DNA of 25,533 nt from Caulobacter sp. CCH9-E1 (GCF_001556515.1 NZ_LSJA01000149.1:1-25533), one strand, 5' to 3'; counted from the stretch's first letter, positions 1 to 8,686 are shown. The notes: generated by a model from the sequence alone, not told the origin. Numbers and translations are program-made.

Positions 1-54
1 CCTCTCCAGCTCCGAAAAGCTAGCATGGGTGTCCACTGAAACGAGGGAGGATCA
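1..54. mobile_element. Terminal end of a probable IS3-family insertion sequence
   Basis: Read on the minus strand from position 54 inward, the sequence begins TGATCCTCCC and reaches GTGGACAC some 18 bases in. This resembles the terminal inverted repeat of IS3-group elements (starting TGATC, with a TGGACAC block about 20 bases in), recalled from memory and not searched. A TonB-dependent receptor reading frame resumes abruptly at 55 in frame 1. Just upstream, the same frame carries a TGA at 37-39 and no receptor-like residues. Frame 3 also has a stop at 21-23. The element body and its transposase lie outside the window, so which end this is, and any target duplication, cannot be determined. The alternative is a chimeric contig edge. 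Confidence 0.5.
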
Positions 55-1326
55 GGCTACAACTTCTCGCGCCTGGACCGGAACGGCGAGAACGCCAGCA
101 CCGGCGCGCCCAACTACTTCAAGGGCAAGGACCACACCTGGTCGCATGAGCTGCGCCTGGGCGGTGATACGGGCAAGCTGAAGTGGGTGGTCGGCCTCTA
201 TCGCTTCACCGAGGATAACAACGTCGACTTCCGGGTCTTCCTGGCGACGAATTCGTACCTGTCGTTTATCCAGCCGGAAGTCACCGCCAAGTCGATCGCT
301 GTGTTCGGCCAAGGCACCTACGAGGTCACCGACCGGTTCCGCGTGACGGGCGGCCTGCGCTATACCGAGGACCGCAAGGCGCGCGATGGCGGCACCTTCC
401 TGACCAACTCCGCCGGCCAGATCACCAGCACGGTGATCAAGAACCTCGCCGACGCCAAGTGGGACGCCACCAACTGGAAGCTGGGCGCCGACTTCGACCT
501 GACCAGCACCTCGATGCTCTACGCCAACGTGGCCACCGGCTATAAGGCTGGCGGCTACTACGACGGCGTCGCCAACAACGTCTATGCGCCGGAGAAGATC
601 ACCTCGTACGAGGCGGGCGTGAAGAACCGCTTCTTCGACAACCGCCTGCAGTTCAACGCGACGGGCTTCCTCTACGACTATCGCGACTTCCAGGTGTCGG
701 CCGTCGGGATCATCGCGGGCCAGCAGGCCTCGGTGACGCTGAACGCCGACAAGGCCCGCGTCTATGGCGTCGAGTTCGAAAGCAACCTGGTCATCACTGA
801 AAATGACCGGATCGATGCGACGCTGGGTTGGCTGCACGCCCGCTACACTGACTTCCTGCTGCCGTTGGGCGACTCGTTCTCCAACAATGCGGCGAACGCC
901 AGCGTGGCTGGCTGCTACAAGGCCAACTTCACGGCCGCCGCGCCGCGGTCCACCGACTTCTCGGGCTGCCGCATGGCCCGCACGCCCGACTGGACGCTGA
1001 ACGTCGGCTACCAGCACACCTGGGAGATCGCTTCGGGCGCCAAGGTCGTCGGCCGTGTCCAGACGCACTACGAAAGCAGCAAGAACCTCGAGTACCACGG
1101 CTTCGCCCAGAACAAGCAGGGCAGCTTCACCAAGACCGATCTCAGCCTGACCTACACCAGCGCCGACGATCGCTGGAACCTGCAGGGCTATGTCCGCAAC
1201 CTCGAGGACGACGACGTGCGCACCGCTTCGTCGCCGAACTCGACGACGGGCCTCGCCACCAACGGCAACGGCGAGTTCTACGCCCCGCCGCGCACCTATG
1301 GCCTGCGCTTGGGGGTCAACTTCTAA
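55..1326 (+). CDS. TonB-dependent receptor, C-terminal barrel part only (5' truncated)
   Basis: This is the outer-membrane beta-barrel part of a TonB-dependent receptor, about 423 residues. The signal peptide, TonB box, plug and first strands are missing. Typical barrel motifs are visible: SHELRLGG, WVVGLYRF, FGQGTYEVTDRF, GLRYTEDRK, MLYANVATGYKAGGY, YEAGVKNRFFDNRLQFN, VYGVEFESN, and the C-terminal RTYGLRLGVNF ending in the Phe recognised by the barrel assembly machinery. The frame begins at 55 with GYNFSR; receptors often have SITGY there, so the first base after the break sits inside a conserved strand. No start codon or RBS belongs to this fragment, and ATG 187 is internal. Downstream GH3 enzymes suggest the intact receptor imported a glycoside. 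Because of the upstream break it is probably non-functional in this strain, unless the break is an assembly fault. Confidence 0.85.
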   Translation, partial: GYNFSRLDRNGENASTGAPNYFKGKDHTWSHELRLGGDTGKLKWVVGLYRFTEDNNVDFRVFLATNSYLSFIQPEVTAKSIAVFGQGTYEVTDRFRVTGGLRYTEDRKARDGGTFLTNSAGQITSTVIKNLADAKWDATNWKLGADFDLTSTSMLYANVATGYKAGGYYDGVANNVYAPEKITSYEAGVKNRFFDNRLQFNATGFLYDYRDFQVSAVGIIAGQQASVTLNADKARVYGVEFESNLVITENDRIDATLGWLHARYTDFLLPLGDSFSNNAANASVAGCYKANFTAAAPRSTDFSGCRMARTPDWTLNVGYQHTWEIASGAKVVGRVQTHYESSKNLEYHGFAQNKQGSFTKTDLSLTYTSADDRWNLQGYVRNLEDDDVRTASSPNSTTGLATNGNGEFYAPPRTYGLRLGVNF

Positions 1327-1341
1327 CCTTCCGACTGCCAC

Positions 1342-1380
1342 CGCCCTCGGCGTCTCCTGCGCGCCGAGGGCGCTTTCTTG
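1342..1380 (+). terminator. Rho-independent terminator after the truncated TBDR
   Basis: An 11-bp perfect GC-rich stem (1342-1352 pairing with 1362-1372, arms containing GCCCTCGGCG and CGCCGAGGGC) encloses a 9-nt loop and is followed by the T-rich tract CTTTCTTGTTT. It lies 16 bases after the receptor stop codon and ends before the RBS of the GH3 gene. The receptor and the glycosidases may therefore be separate transcripts, or linked only by read-through. Confidence 0.8.
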
Positions 1381-1400
1381 TTTCGCGCTTGGAGTTCAAC

Positions 1401-3371
1401 GTGCTGGCTTTTCGACGTCTCCTGATCTCGACCGCCATTCTGGCCGCAACCGGCTCGGCGGCCCTTGCCGCCAACCAGCCGCAACTTGGCGTCCGGGGCG
1501 GCAAGACCATCACTGTCGACAGCCTGCGTTTCCGGGACCTCGACCGTGACGGCAAGCTTTCGCCGTTCGAGGACTGGCGCCTGTCGCCGGATCAGCGCGC
1601 GGCTGACCTCGTTGGACGCATGACGCTGGAGGAGAGGGCCGGCGAGATGATGCACGGCACCTTGCCGGCCGTCGGCGGCATGGTCCCGGGACGAGGGCAG
1701 GGTTACGACCTCGACAAGCTGAAGCCGCTGATCCTCGAGCGGCACATCACCACCTTCATCACCCGGCTCGCCGGCGATCCGGCCTGGCTGGCCGAGCAGA
1801 ACAACGCCGTCCAGGCGATCGCCGAGCAGGGTCGCCTTGGCGTGCCCGCCACGATCAGCACGGACCCGCGCCATCACTTCCAATTCGTGGCCGGGGCTAG
1901 CGTCGCGGCCGGCGGCTTCTCGCAATGGCCCGAGGCGACGGGCCTCGCCGCGATCGGCGATGAGAGACTGGTTCGCCGCTTCGGCGAGATCGCCCGTCAG
2001 GAATATCGCGCGGTCGGCATCCATCAGGCCCTGTCCCCGATGGCCGACCTGGCCACAGAGCCCCGCTGGTCCCGGATCAGCGGCACGTTCGGCGAGGATC
2101 CGGATCTCGTCGGCCGCATGGTCAAGGCCTATGTCCAGGGCTTCCAGGGCGGCGAAACGAACCTCGCGCCGAACGGCGTCTCGGCGGTGGTCAAGCACTG
2201 GGTCGGCTACGGCGCCTCGGCCAAGGGTTTTGACGGCCACAACAGCTACGGCCGCTACGCCGTCTTCCCAGCGGGCCAGTTCGACCTGCACGTCAAGCCG
2301 TTTGATCAGGCCTTCGCCGCCGGTGTCGTCGGCGTGATGCCGACCTATGCGATCCTCAAGGACCTCTCCCTGGACGGCCAGCCGCTGGAACAGGTCGGCG
2401 CCGGCTTCTCCAAGCAGTTGCTGACCGATCAACTGCGGTCGAAACACGGCTTCAAGGGTGTTGTGATCTCCGACTGGGCGATCACCAACGACTGTGGCGA
2501 GACTTGTCGCAACGGCTTTCCCGACGGCCAGAAGCCCAGCTTCGCCGGCCTCTCGACCGCCTGGGGCGTCGAGGACCTAGCCAAGGTTGACCGGTACGCC
2601 AAGGGCGTGAACGCCGGTCTCGACCAGTTCGGCGGCGTCGAGGACACGGCCGAGCTGGTGGCGGCCGTCAAGACGGGCAAGATTCCCCAGGCGCGTATCG
2701 ATGACGCCGCGCGTCGCATCCTCGCGATTAAGTTCCAGCAGGGCCTGTTCGAAAACCCCTATGTCGACCCCAAGGCCGCGACGGCCCTCGTCGGTTCTCA
2801 GACTTTCGTGGCCGAGGGGCGCGCGGCCCAGAGCGCGGCCCTGACCCTGCTGGAGAACAAGAACGGTCTGCTGCCGCTGAAGGGCGCCGGCGGGAAGGTC
2901 TGGCTGAAGGGCGTCTCGGCCGAGGCGGCGAAGGCCCAAGGCCTGGTTCCGGTCGACGATCTCGCCCAGGCCGAGCTGGCGATCATTCGCACGGCGACGC
3001 CGTTCGAGACCCTGCATCCGAACTTCACGTTCGGCAGTTTCCAGCACGAGGGCGACCTGTCGTTCAAGGACGGCGCGGCCGATTACGAGGCGATCAAGGC
3101 CGCCTCGGCCAAGGTCCCGACCATCGTCTCCGTCTATCTGGATCGCCCGGCGATCCTGACCAACGTGCGGGACAAGGCCGCCGCGCTGATCGGCGACTTC
3201 GGGTCCGGCGATGACGCCTTCCTCGACGCCGTGACGGGCAAGGCGCCGCCGCGCGGCAAGCTGCCGTTCGAGCTGCCCTCGTCGATGGCCGCCGTCGAGG
3301 TCCAGGCCGAGGACGCGCCGCATGACTCCAAGGGCCCCCTGTATCCGATCCGTTTCGGCCTGACCTACTAA
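1401..3371 (+). CDS. Exported glycoside hydrolase family 3 protein (beta-glucosidase-like)
   Basis: A 656-residue retaining exo-glycosidase of family GH3, predicted periplasmic. I chose the GTG at 1401 because GGAG at 1391-1394 sits six bases before it; a TTG at 1389 in the same frame would swallow that RBS. Residues 1-23 form a signal peptide (RR, hydrophobic run, ALA cleavage site). Residues 44-59 (FRDLDRDGKLSPFEDW) are the Asp-rich leader common in this GH3 subgroup. The barrel shows GTFGEDP, VKHWVGYG (K265, H266) and VVISDW with the nucleophile Asp at about 358. The second domain shows FQHEGDLSF, a plausible acid/base Glu near 550. It stops without the fibronectin-like C-terminal domain seen in the next gene. 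An 11-nt gap separates the two genes, so they are probably co-transcribed. Sugar specificity cannot be read from the sequence. Confidence 0.9.
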   Translation: MLAFRRLLISTAILAATGSAALAANQPQLGVRGGKTITVDSLRFRDLDRDGKLSPFEDWRLSPDQRAADLVGRMTLEERAGEMMHGTLPAVGGMVPGRGQGYDLDKLKPLILERHITTFITRLAGDPAWLAEQNNAVQAIAEQGRLGVPATISTDPRHHFQFVAGASVAAGGFSQWPEATGLAAIGDERLVRRFGEIARQEYRAVGIHQALSPMADLATEPRWSRISGTFGEDPDLVGRMVKAYVQGFQGGETNLAPNGVSAVVKHWVGYGASAKGFDGHNSYGRYAVFPAGQFDLHVKPFDQAFAAGVVGVMPTYAILKDLSLDGQPLEQVGAGFSKQLLTDQLRSKHGFKGVVISDWAITNDCGETCRNGFPDGQKPSFAGLSTAWGVEDLAKVDRYAKGVNAGLDQFGGVEDTAELVAAVKTGKIPQARIDDAARRILAIKFQQGLFENPYVDPKAATALVGSQTFVAEGRAAQSAALTLLENKNGLLPLKGAGGKVWLKGVSAEAAKAQGLVPVDDLAQAELAIIRTATPFETLHPNFTFGSFQHEGDLSFKDGAADYEAIKAASAKVPTIVSVYLDRPAILTNVRDKAAALIGDFGSGDDAFLDAVTGKAPPRGKLPFELPSSMAAVEVQAEDAPHDSKGPLYPIRFGLTY

Positions 3372-3382
3372 GGACGACCGCC

Positions 3383-5579
3383 ATGAACCGCTCCCTGATC
3401 GCCGCCGCCAGCCTCGCGGTGCTCGCCATCGCCACCGCCGCTCAGGCCCAGGCGCCCGCGCGGCCCTGGATGAACGCCAAGCTGTCGCCGGACGAGCGCG
3501 CGGCGCTGCTGGAAGGAGATGACGCTCGACGAGCGCATCGGCCTGCTGCACGGACCGATGTCCATGCCGATCTTCGGCATCAAGAAGCCCGAGGGCGCGA
3601 TCGGCTCGGCTGGCTACATTCCGGGCATCCCGCGCCTGGGCGTGCCGGCTGTGAACGAGAGCGACGCCAGCCTTGGCGTAACCAATCCGCTGGGCGTGCG
3701 TCCTGGCGACGGGGCCACGGCGCTGCCGTCGGGCCTGTCGCTGGCGGCGACCTTCAACACCAAGCTAGCCTATGACGGCGGCGCGGTGGTCGGCCGCGAG
3801 GCGCGCGCCAAGGGCTTCAACGTCCAGCTGGCCGGCGGCGTCAATCTGGCCCGCGATCCGCGCAACGGCCGCAACTTCGAGTATCTGGGCGAGGATCCCT
3901 GGCTGGCTGGCAACCTGGCTGGGGCGTCGATCAAGGGCGTCCAGGACCAGGGGATCGTTTCGACGGTCAAGCACTTCTCGCTGAACGGTCAGGAGACCAA
4001 GCGTCACTTCGCCAACTCGGTCATCGACGAGGCCGCCCATCGCGAGAGCGACCTGCTGGCCTTCCAGATCGCCATCGAAAAGGGCCAGCCCGGCTCGGTG
4101 ATGTGCGCCTACAACCTGGTCAATGGCGACTATAGCTGCGGAAATCCCCATCTGCTGAATGACGTGCTCAAGCGCGACTGGGGCTACAAGGGCTGGGTGA
4201 TGTCGGACTGGGGCGCGGTCCACGCCACGGACTATATTCTTAAGGGGTTGGACCAGCAGTCGGGCGAGCAACTGGACGGAACCACCTGGTTCGGCGAACC
4301 GCTGAAAGTCGCCGTCCAGAAGGGCGAGGTTCCGGCCGCCCGAGTCTCCGACGCCGCCCGCCGCATTCTGCGCTCGATGTTCGCCGCCGGCCTGTTCGAC
4401 AAGCCGGTCGAGCCAGGCGGCGCGATCGACTACGACGCCGGCGCCGCCGTCGCCCAGGCCGCCGCGGCCGAGGGGATCGTTCTGCTGAAGAACCGCGACG
4501 GCCTTCTGCCGCTCGCCAAGACCGCCAAGACGATCGCCGTGATCGGCGGTCACGCCGACGCGGGCGTGCTGTCGGGAGGCGGCTCGTCCCAGGTCGTGCC
4601 GCCCGGCGGCGCCAAGCGTTCCGTCCCGTTGGGCGGGGAGGGCATGATGGGGCCGTTCCGCAGCCAGGTCTTCAACGGCTCCTCGCCGCTGGCGGCGCTG
4701 CGCAAGGCGCTGCCCGAGGTCAAGGTGACCTTCGACGATGGCCGCTATGTCGCCTCCGCCGTCGCCGCCGCCAAGGCCGCCGACGTGGTCGTGGTCTTCG
4801 GCAACCAGTGGATGGGCGAGGGCGAGGACGCCCACGACCTGTCGCTGCCCGACGGCCAGGACGCCCTGATCGCGGCCGTCACCGCCGCCAATCCGAACGC
4901 GATCGTGGTGCTGCAGACCGGTGGTCCGGTGTCGATGCCCTGGCTCGACCAGGCCGGCGCGGTGGTCGAGGCCTGGTATGCGGGCGCGAAGGGCGGCGAG
5001 GCGATCGCCGACGTGCTGCTGGGGACGGTCAATCCGTCTGGCCGCCTGCCGCTGACCTTCCCGGCCTCGATCGATCAGTATCCCCGCGCGCAACTGCCGG
5101 GCCTGACCACTCCGGAGAAGACCAAGTTCGACGTGGTCTATTCCGAGGGCGCGGACGTCGGCTACCGCCGCTTCGCCGCCACTGGACAGAAGCCGCTCTT
5201 CCCGTTCGGCTACGGCCTCTCCTACACGAAGTTCGCCTATTCGAACCTGAAGGTGACCGGCGGCGAGACCCTGACGGTTAGCTTTGACGTCGCCAATGTC
5301 GGCCTGCGGCCCGGCAAGGACGCGCCGCAGGTCTATCTGACGGGCGCTGCGGGCAAGGCGCTGCAGCGATTGATCGGCTTCGAGAAGGTCGCCCTGGCGC
5401 CAGGCGAGATCCGCCGCGTCACCCTGACCGCTGATCCCCGCGTCCTGGCCAGCTTCGACGCCAAGGCCAACCGCTGGAGCTTGACGAGCGGGGACTATCA
5501 GGTCGCCGTGGGCGCCTCCTCGGCCGATCTCGCCCTGAAGGGCGCGGCCAAGGTCAAGGCGCGGACGCTGAAGCCGTAA
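3383..5579 (+). pseudogene. Exported GH3 beta-glucosidase with a frameshift after the signal peptide
   Basis: The gene starts at ATG 3383 (AAGGA eight bases upstream) with a clear signal peptide (AAAQAQA type), then KLSPDERAALLE. At about 3512-3518 the frame must shift by +1: the signal peptide is in one frame, while MTLDERIGLLHG and the whole catalytic region follow in another, from 3519. The downstream 686 residues are a complete GH3 enzyme: NLARDPRNGRNFEYLGEDP, VKHFSLNGQET, VMSDWGA with nucleophile Asp 230 (counted from 3519), a sandwich domain with GEGEDAHDLSLP (probable acid/base Glu), FPFGYGLSYT and a fibronectin III-like C-terminus. Internal ATG 3519 directly abuts GGAAGGAG with no spacer, so it is a poor start, and its product would lack export. 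This is either a real lesion or a sequencing indel (one base too many or two missing). Confidence 0.85.
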
Positions 5580-5593
5580 ACGGGAGGATACCG

Positions 5594-7159
5594 ATGACCA
5601 TCCGCACGCTCGCTCTCGCCGCCGCGTTCTCCACGGTCTGCGCCGGTCAGGCCTTGGCGGCCGACCCCACTGTGACCACCACCTTCGGCCCCGTCATCGG
5701 AGAGGCCGTGGCGGGCGTGGCGGCCTTCAAAGGCGTTCCCTTCGCGGCGCCGCCCGTGGGGCCGCTCCGCTGGCGCGCGCCTCAGCCACCCAAGGCCTGG
5801 ACCGCGCCGCGCGACGCCAAGGCCTACGGCGCCGACTGCATGCAGAACCCGTTCCCGGGCGACGCCGCGCCGCTGGGTGTGAAGCCGGCGGAGGACTGCC
5901 TCTACGCCAACGTCTGGACGCCCGAGGCGGCGCTGAAGGACAAGGTCAAGCGGCCGGTCATGGTCTGGATCTACGGCGGCGGCTTCGTCAACGGCGGCAG
6001 TTCGCCGGCGGTCTATGCCGGCGATCGGTTCGCCCGCGACGGCGTGGTGCTGGTCAGCTTCAACTATCGGGTCGGCCGGTTTGGGTTCTTCGCCCATCCG
6101 GCCCTGACCGCAGCGCTCGCCGATGGCGGGATGCTGGGCAATTACGGGCTGATGGACCAGATCGCCGCCCTGACCTGGGTGCGCGACAACATCGCCGCCT
6201 TCGGGGGCGATCCGGCCAATGTCACGGTCTTCGGGGAGTCGGCCGGCGGCATGTCCGTCCACGCCCTGCTGACCGCGCCGCAGGCCAACGGGCTGTTCCA
6301 CAAGGCGATCATCCAGTCGGGCGGCGGGCGTCCGCGCCTGCTGCCGACCTTGCCGCTGACCGCCCCCGCGGGCCAGCGTTCGGCCGAAGCGGCCGGCCTG
6401 GCCTTCGCGGCCAAGGCGGGCGTCTCCGGAACCGACGCGGCGGCGCTCGAGTCGCTGCGCGCCCTGCCGGCCAAGACGGTGGTGGACGGCCTCAACATGG
6501 CGACCTCCAATACGCCGACCTGGGGCGGCGGGCCCATGCTGGACGGCAAGCTTATGACCCGCGAGCCGCTTCAGGCCTACAAGGCCGGGGCCTGGGCGAA
6601 GATGCCGGTGATGGTCGGGGCGACCAACGCCGACGGCTTCTTCTTCGGCGGAAGCCGCGACCAGGTCTTCGCCCCGTTCGGCGCGCGCAGGGCCGAGGCC
6701 GAGGCTCTGTACGACCCCAAGGGCGACGGCGACATCAAGGTCTATGGCTGGGCCGCCGCCGGCGACCGCATGTTCATCGAGCCCGCCCGCGCGGTGGCGC
6801 GCGTGATGTCGGGGCAGGGCGCGCCCGTCTACCATTTCCGCTTCTCTTACGTGGCCGAAAGCATGAGGGGGCAATGGTGGGGCGCGCCGCACGCCACCGA
6901 GATTCCCTTTGTGTTCGACACCGTTGATGCTCGCTACGGCGCGGCGCTTACGCCCGCCGACGCGACGGCGGCCAAGGCGGCGCACGCCTACTGGGTCGGC
7001 TTCGCCAAGAGCAACGTCCCGAGCGCCTCGGGCCTTCCGGCTTGGCCGCGCTACGAGGCCGCGTCCGACCAGATCCTAGACTTCTCCGCTCGGGGCCCCA
7101 AGGCCGGGGCTGATCCGCGCAAGGCCCGTCTCGATCTGGTGGAGGCGACTACCCCATGA
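5594..7159 (+). CDS. Exported type-B carboxylesterase
   Basis: A 521-residue alpha/beta-hydrolase of the carboxylesterase/cholinesterase family (type B), predicted periplasmic. GGGAGG just upstream supports ATG 5594. Residues 1-22 are a signal peptide ending AGQALA. Family marks follow in order: FKGVPFAAPPVGPLRWRAP, EDCLYANVWTP (100-110), YGGGF oxyanion loop (127-131), NYRVGRFGFF, and FGESAGG with nucleophile Ser 216. The acid region reads GATNADG, so the usual Glu is probably replaced by Asp. WGAPHATEIPFVFD supplies the catalytic His. It lies 14 nt after the GH3 gene and overlaps the next start by 4 nt, so all are probably one transcript. Its place beside two GH3 enzymes suggests removal of acyl or aryl esters from a glycoside before or after sugar cleavage; that role is inferred from position. 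Confidence 0.9.
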   Translation: MTIRTLALAAAFSTVCAGQALAADPTVTTTFGPVIGEAVAGVAAFKGVPFAAPPVGPLRWRAPQPPKAWTAPRDAKAYGADCMQNPFPGDAAPLGVKPAEDCLYANVWTPEAALKDKVKRPVMVWIYGGGFVNGGSSPAVYAGDRFARDGVVLVSFNYRVGRFGFFAHPALTAALADGGMLGNYGLMDQIAALTWVRDNIAAFGGDPANVTVFGESAGGMSVHALLTAPQANGLFHKAIIQSGGGRPRLLPTLPLTAPAGQRSAEAAGLAFAAKAGVSGTDAAALESLRALPAKTVVDGLNMATSNTPTWGGGPMLDGKLMTREPLQAYKAGAWAKMPVMVGATNADGFFFGGSRDQVFAPFGARRAEAEALYDPKGDGDIKVYGWAAAGDRMFIEPARAVARVMSGQGAPVYHFRFSYVAESMRGQWWGAPHATEIPFVFDTVDARYGAALTPADATAAKAAHAYWVGFAKSNVPSASGLPAWPRYEAASDQILDFSARGPKAGADPRKARLDLVEATTP

Positions 7160-7356
7160 CGATGATCACCGTCGATCCCGAGCAGGTTCGCCGTCTGCGC
7201 GACCTGCTGCCGGCGCTAACCAAGGCGCATCTGCAAGAAACCCTGGGCATCAGCGAGACGACATGGGTCCGCCTGCGCGACCGCCGTCCCATCCGCCAGT
7301 CCACCTACGAGCGCCTCATCAGGCGCTCGACCGTCGCCTCTCTGGAAAGGCGCTAA
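7156..7356 (+). CDS. Small helix-turn-helix-like protein, unknown function
   Basis: A 66-residue basic protein starting at ATG 7156 inside the esterase stop (ATGA overlap), hence probably translated by coupling. Residues from about 21 on (TKAHLQETLGISETTWVRLRDRRPIRQSTYERLIRRS) have the spacing and character of a phage-repressor-like helix-turn-helix: LQETLGIS as the first helix and turn, then TWVRLRDRRPI as the recognition helix. There is no further domain. It may be a small DNA-binding regulator of the glycoside operon. I do not recognise a named family. Confidence 0.6.
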   Translation: MTMITVDPEQVRRLRDLLPALTKAHLQETLGISETTWVRLRDRRPIRQSTYERLIRRSTVASLERR

Positions 7357-7470
7357 GGGACTTCAAATAGCGCGGCTTCGCCGTGGAGGCCGCTCCATGT
7401 CGCTGACTGGAAGAGGGGTATGTAACCTTCGCAGAGGGTCGAGGTTTCGGAGTTGCGCCAACGTCCGCTC

Positions 7471-7487
7471 TTGACGCTGAGCGTCAA
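7471..7487. other. Perfect hairpin at the convergent gene end
   Basis: TTGACGC, a 3-nt loop, then GCGTCAA form a 7-bp perfect stem. It overlaps the stop codon of the minus-strand citrate-synthase-like gene (7484-7486) and lies about 115 bases beyond the plus-strand HTH gene. No T-run follows on either strand, so it is a weak terminator candidate; mRNA end protection is another possibility. The rest of 7357-7470 shows nothing I can assign. Confidence 0.3.
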
Positions 7488-8686
7488 TCCAAGCCCTGCG
7501 GGCCTGCCGGTTCGGAACGCGCCGGCAGAGGTCCGCAGTAGCTCGCGCGTGGGCGGAAGAGGTCGTGGTCCTGGTACTGCTCCAGGGCATGAGCGATCCA
7601 GCCGACCATGCGGCCGACCGTCGAGACGGCCAGTTCCTCGCCCTTCAGCCCCAGAACCTTGCCGAGCAACACGGTCGGCACGATGAAGTCCGGCGCGGCG
7701 CCGGTCAGATCCTCGATGATGTCGGCGGCTGTCCGGAAGCGCCGCATCATCGGCGCGGGCGCATGTTGTTCCAGCGACGCGATCAGCGCTTGCGCCCGCG
7801 GATCCTTATCGGCGTAGAGGTAGCGGCCGAAGCCCGGAAGCGGCTCGCCGACGCGGAAGCGCGATAGGACAGCCTCCTTGGGATCGTCGGTCAGAAACTC
7901 CTCGACAAAGCGTGAGACGGTCTCGGCGCGGGCCATGTGCAGCCGGCGTCCGCGCCCCGCCACGAGGCCCGCCATGGCCGCGCCATAGGGCGTAACGCCG
8001 GTGTTGGCGGCGGCCCGCACCGCATAGGTGGTCGGATCCAGCTCGTGGTCAGCGGCCAGCACCAGGCAGCGGCGGATCATGTCGCCATAGGCCGGGGGCA
8101 GGCCGAGGTTGCGCGCCAGCACGACGTGGATCGGTCCGTGGTCGTGTGGAGAGCCGCCGCCCACCAGGGCGGCGAAGCAGCGGACGGCCTCGGCGCCCGT
8201 GCGAGCGTAGCCCTGTGGCGTCAGGTCGTGGGCGCGGGGGTTGGCGTGCTCCATCAGGCTGAGCAAGGCGATGGCGCGCGGTATGCGAGGCAGGCCGCCC
8301 AGCGCGGCGAGAACTTCATCATGGTTGGGCGGCAGGCGGGGCGTCGCCTCTGCGAAGGCGGTCGGCGCGTTCCAGAGCAGGCCGGCGACCTCCTCGATGG
8401 TCGCGGTCTCGGCCAGCTCGATGGCGGAGACGCCGCGATAGAACGGGCCCTTCGGGGTCATCAAGGTCACGGCGGTCGACCTGATCAGCCCGGCCGAGGG
8501 GTCGGCCGGGCGGCCGCGCTGCCGGGCTTGCTCGATGTCCGCGCGCCAGTAGCGCCGGCTCTTCGAGCCCGGCTGCTTCTCGGAGCGGATGCCCTTTCGG
8601 CTGACGTAGGCATAGAGCGTCGTGACGGTGACGCCCAGAACGTCGGCGGCCTCTTCGGCGGACATGAAAAGCGCGTCGTCATTCAT
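7484..8686 (-). CDS. Citrate-synthase-family protein with N-terminal helix-turn-helix
   Basis: A 400-residue protein counted from ATG 8686 (MNDDALFMSAEE). An upstream in-frame ATG at 8734 would only add unlike residues. Residues 8-50 are a MerR/excisionase-type HTH (SAEEAADVLGVTVTTLYAYVSRKGI then YWRADIEQ). The rest follows the citrate synthase fold: LVLAADHELDPTTYAVRAAANTG (H214), GRRLH (H250, at the place of the GPLHGGAN His), PGFGRYLYADKDPRA, APDFIVP (D333, catalytic Asp place), then GRMVGWIAHALEQY and RPRASY. The second catalytic His, normally GFGH, is Arg 288. HTH-fused citrate synthase homologues are known as a family but poorly characterised. It faces the TBDR-CitMHS-AtuA operon across a short repeat-rich region, so it may be an enzyme, a ligand-sensing regulator, or both. 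No good RBS is visible before 8686. Confidence 0.85.
   Translation of the reverse strand: MNDDALFMSAEEAADVLGVTVTTLYAYVSRKGIRSEKQPGSKSRRYWRADIEQARQRGRPADPSAGLIRSTAVTLMTPKGPFYRGVSAIELAETATIEEVAGLLWNAPTAFAEATPRLPPNHDEVLAALGGLPRIPRAIALLSLMEHANPRAHDLTPQGYARTGAEAVRCFAALVGGGSPHDHGPIHVVLARNLGLPPAYGDMIRRCLVLAADHELDPTTYAVRAAANTGVTPYGAAMAGLVAGRGRRLHMARAETVSRFVEEFLTDDPKEAVLSRFRVGEPLPGFGRYLYADKDPRAQALIASLEQHAPAPMMRRFRTAADIIEDLTGAAPDFIVPTVLLGKVLGLKGEELAVSTVGRMVGWIAHALEQYQDHDLFRPRASYCGPLPARSEPAGPQGLD

Noticed and set aside
52..1341. Long minus-strand open frame opposite the truncated TBDR
   Set aside because: Val/Ala/Gly/Arg-rich, without family motifs; the plus strand carries clear receptor motifs. It results from high GC with few stops.
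3505..3525. Programmed +1 frameshifting at the GH3 frame change
   Set aside because: There is an SD-like run but no stop or slippery codon arrangement as in prfB; an indel is simpler.
3765..5093. 442-codon minus-strand open frame opposite the second GH3 gene
   Set aside because: Low-complexity composition typical of antisense frames, with no RBS; the opposite strand is a complete GH3 enzyme.
3519..5579. Treating the second GH3 as a normal gene starting at ATG 3519
   Set aside because: The SD-like run touches the ATG with no spacer, the product would lack a signal peptide, and a matching signal peptide lies just upstream in another frame.
5498..6985. 495-codon minus-strand open frame opposite the carboxylesterase
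   Set aside because: Arg/Gly/His-rich antisense frame; the esterase on the plus strand has all catalytic motifs.
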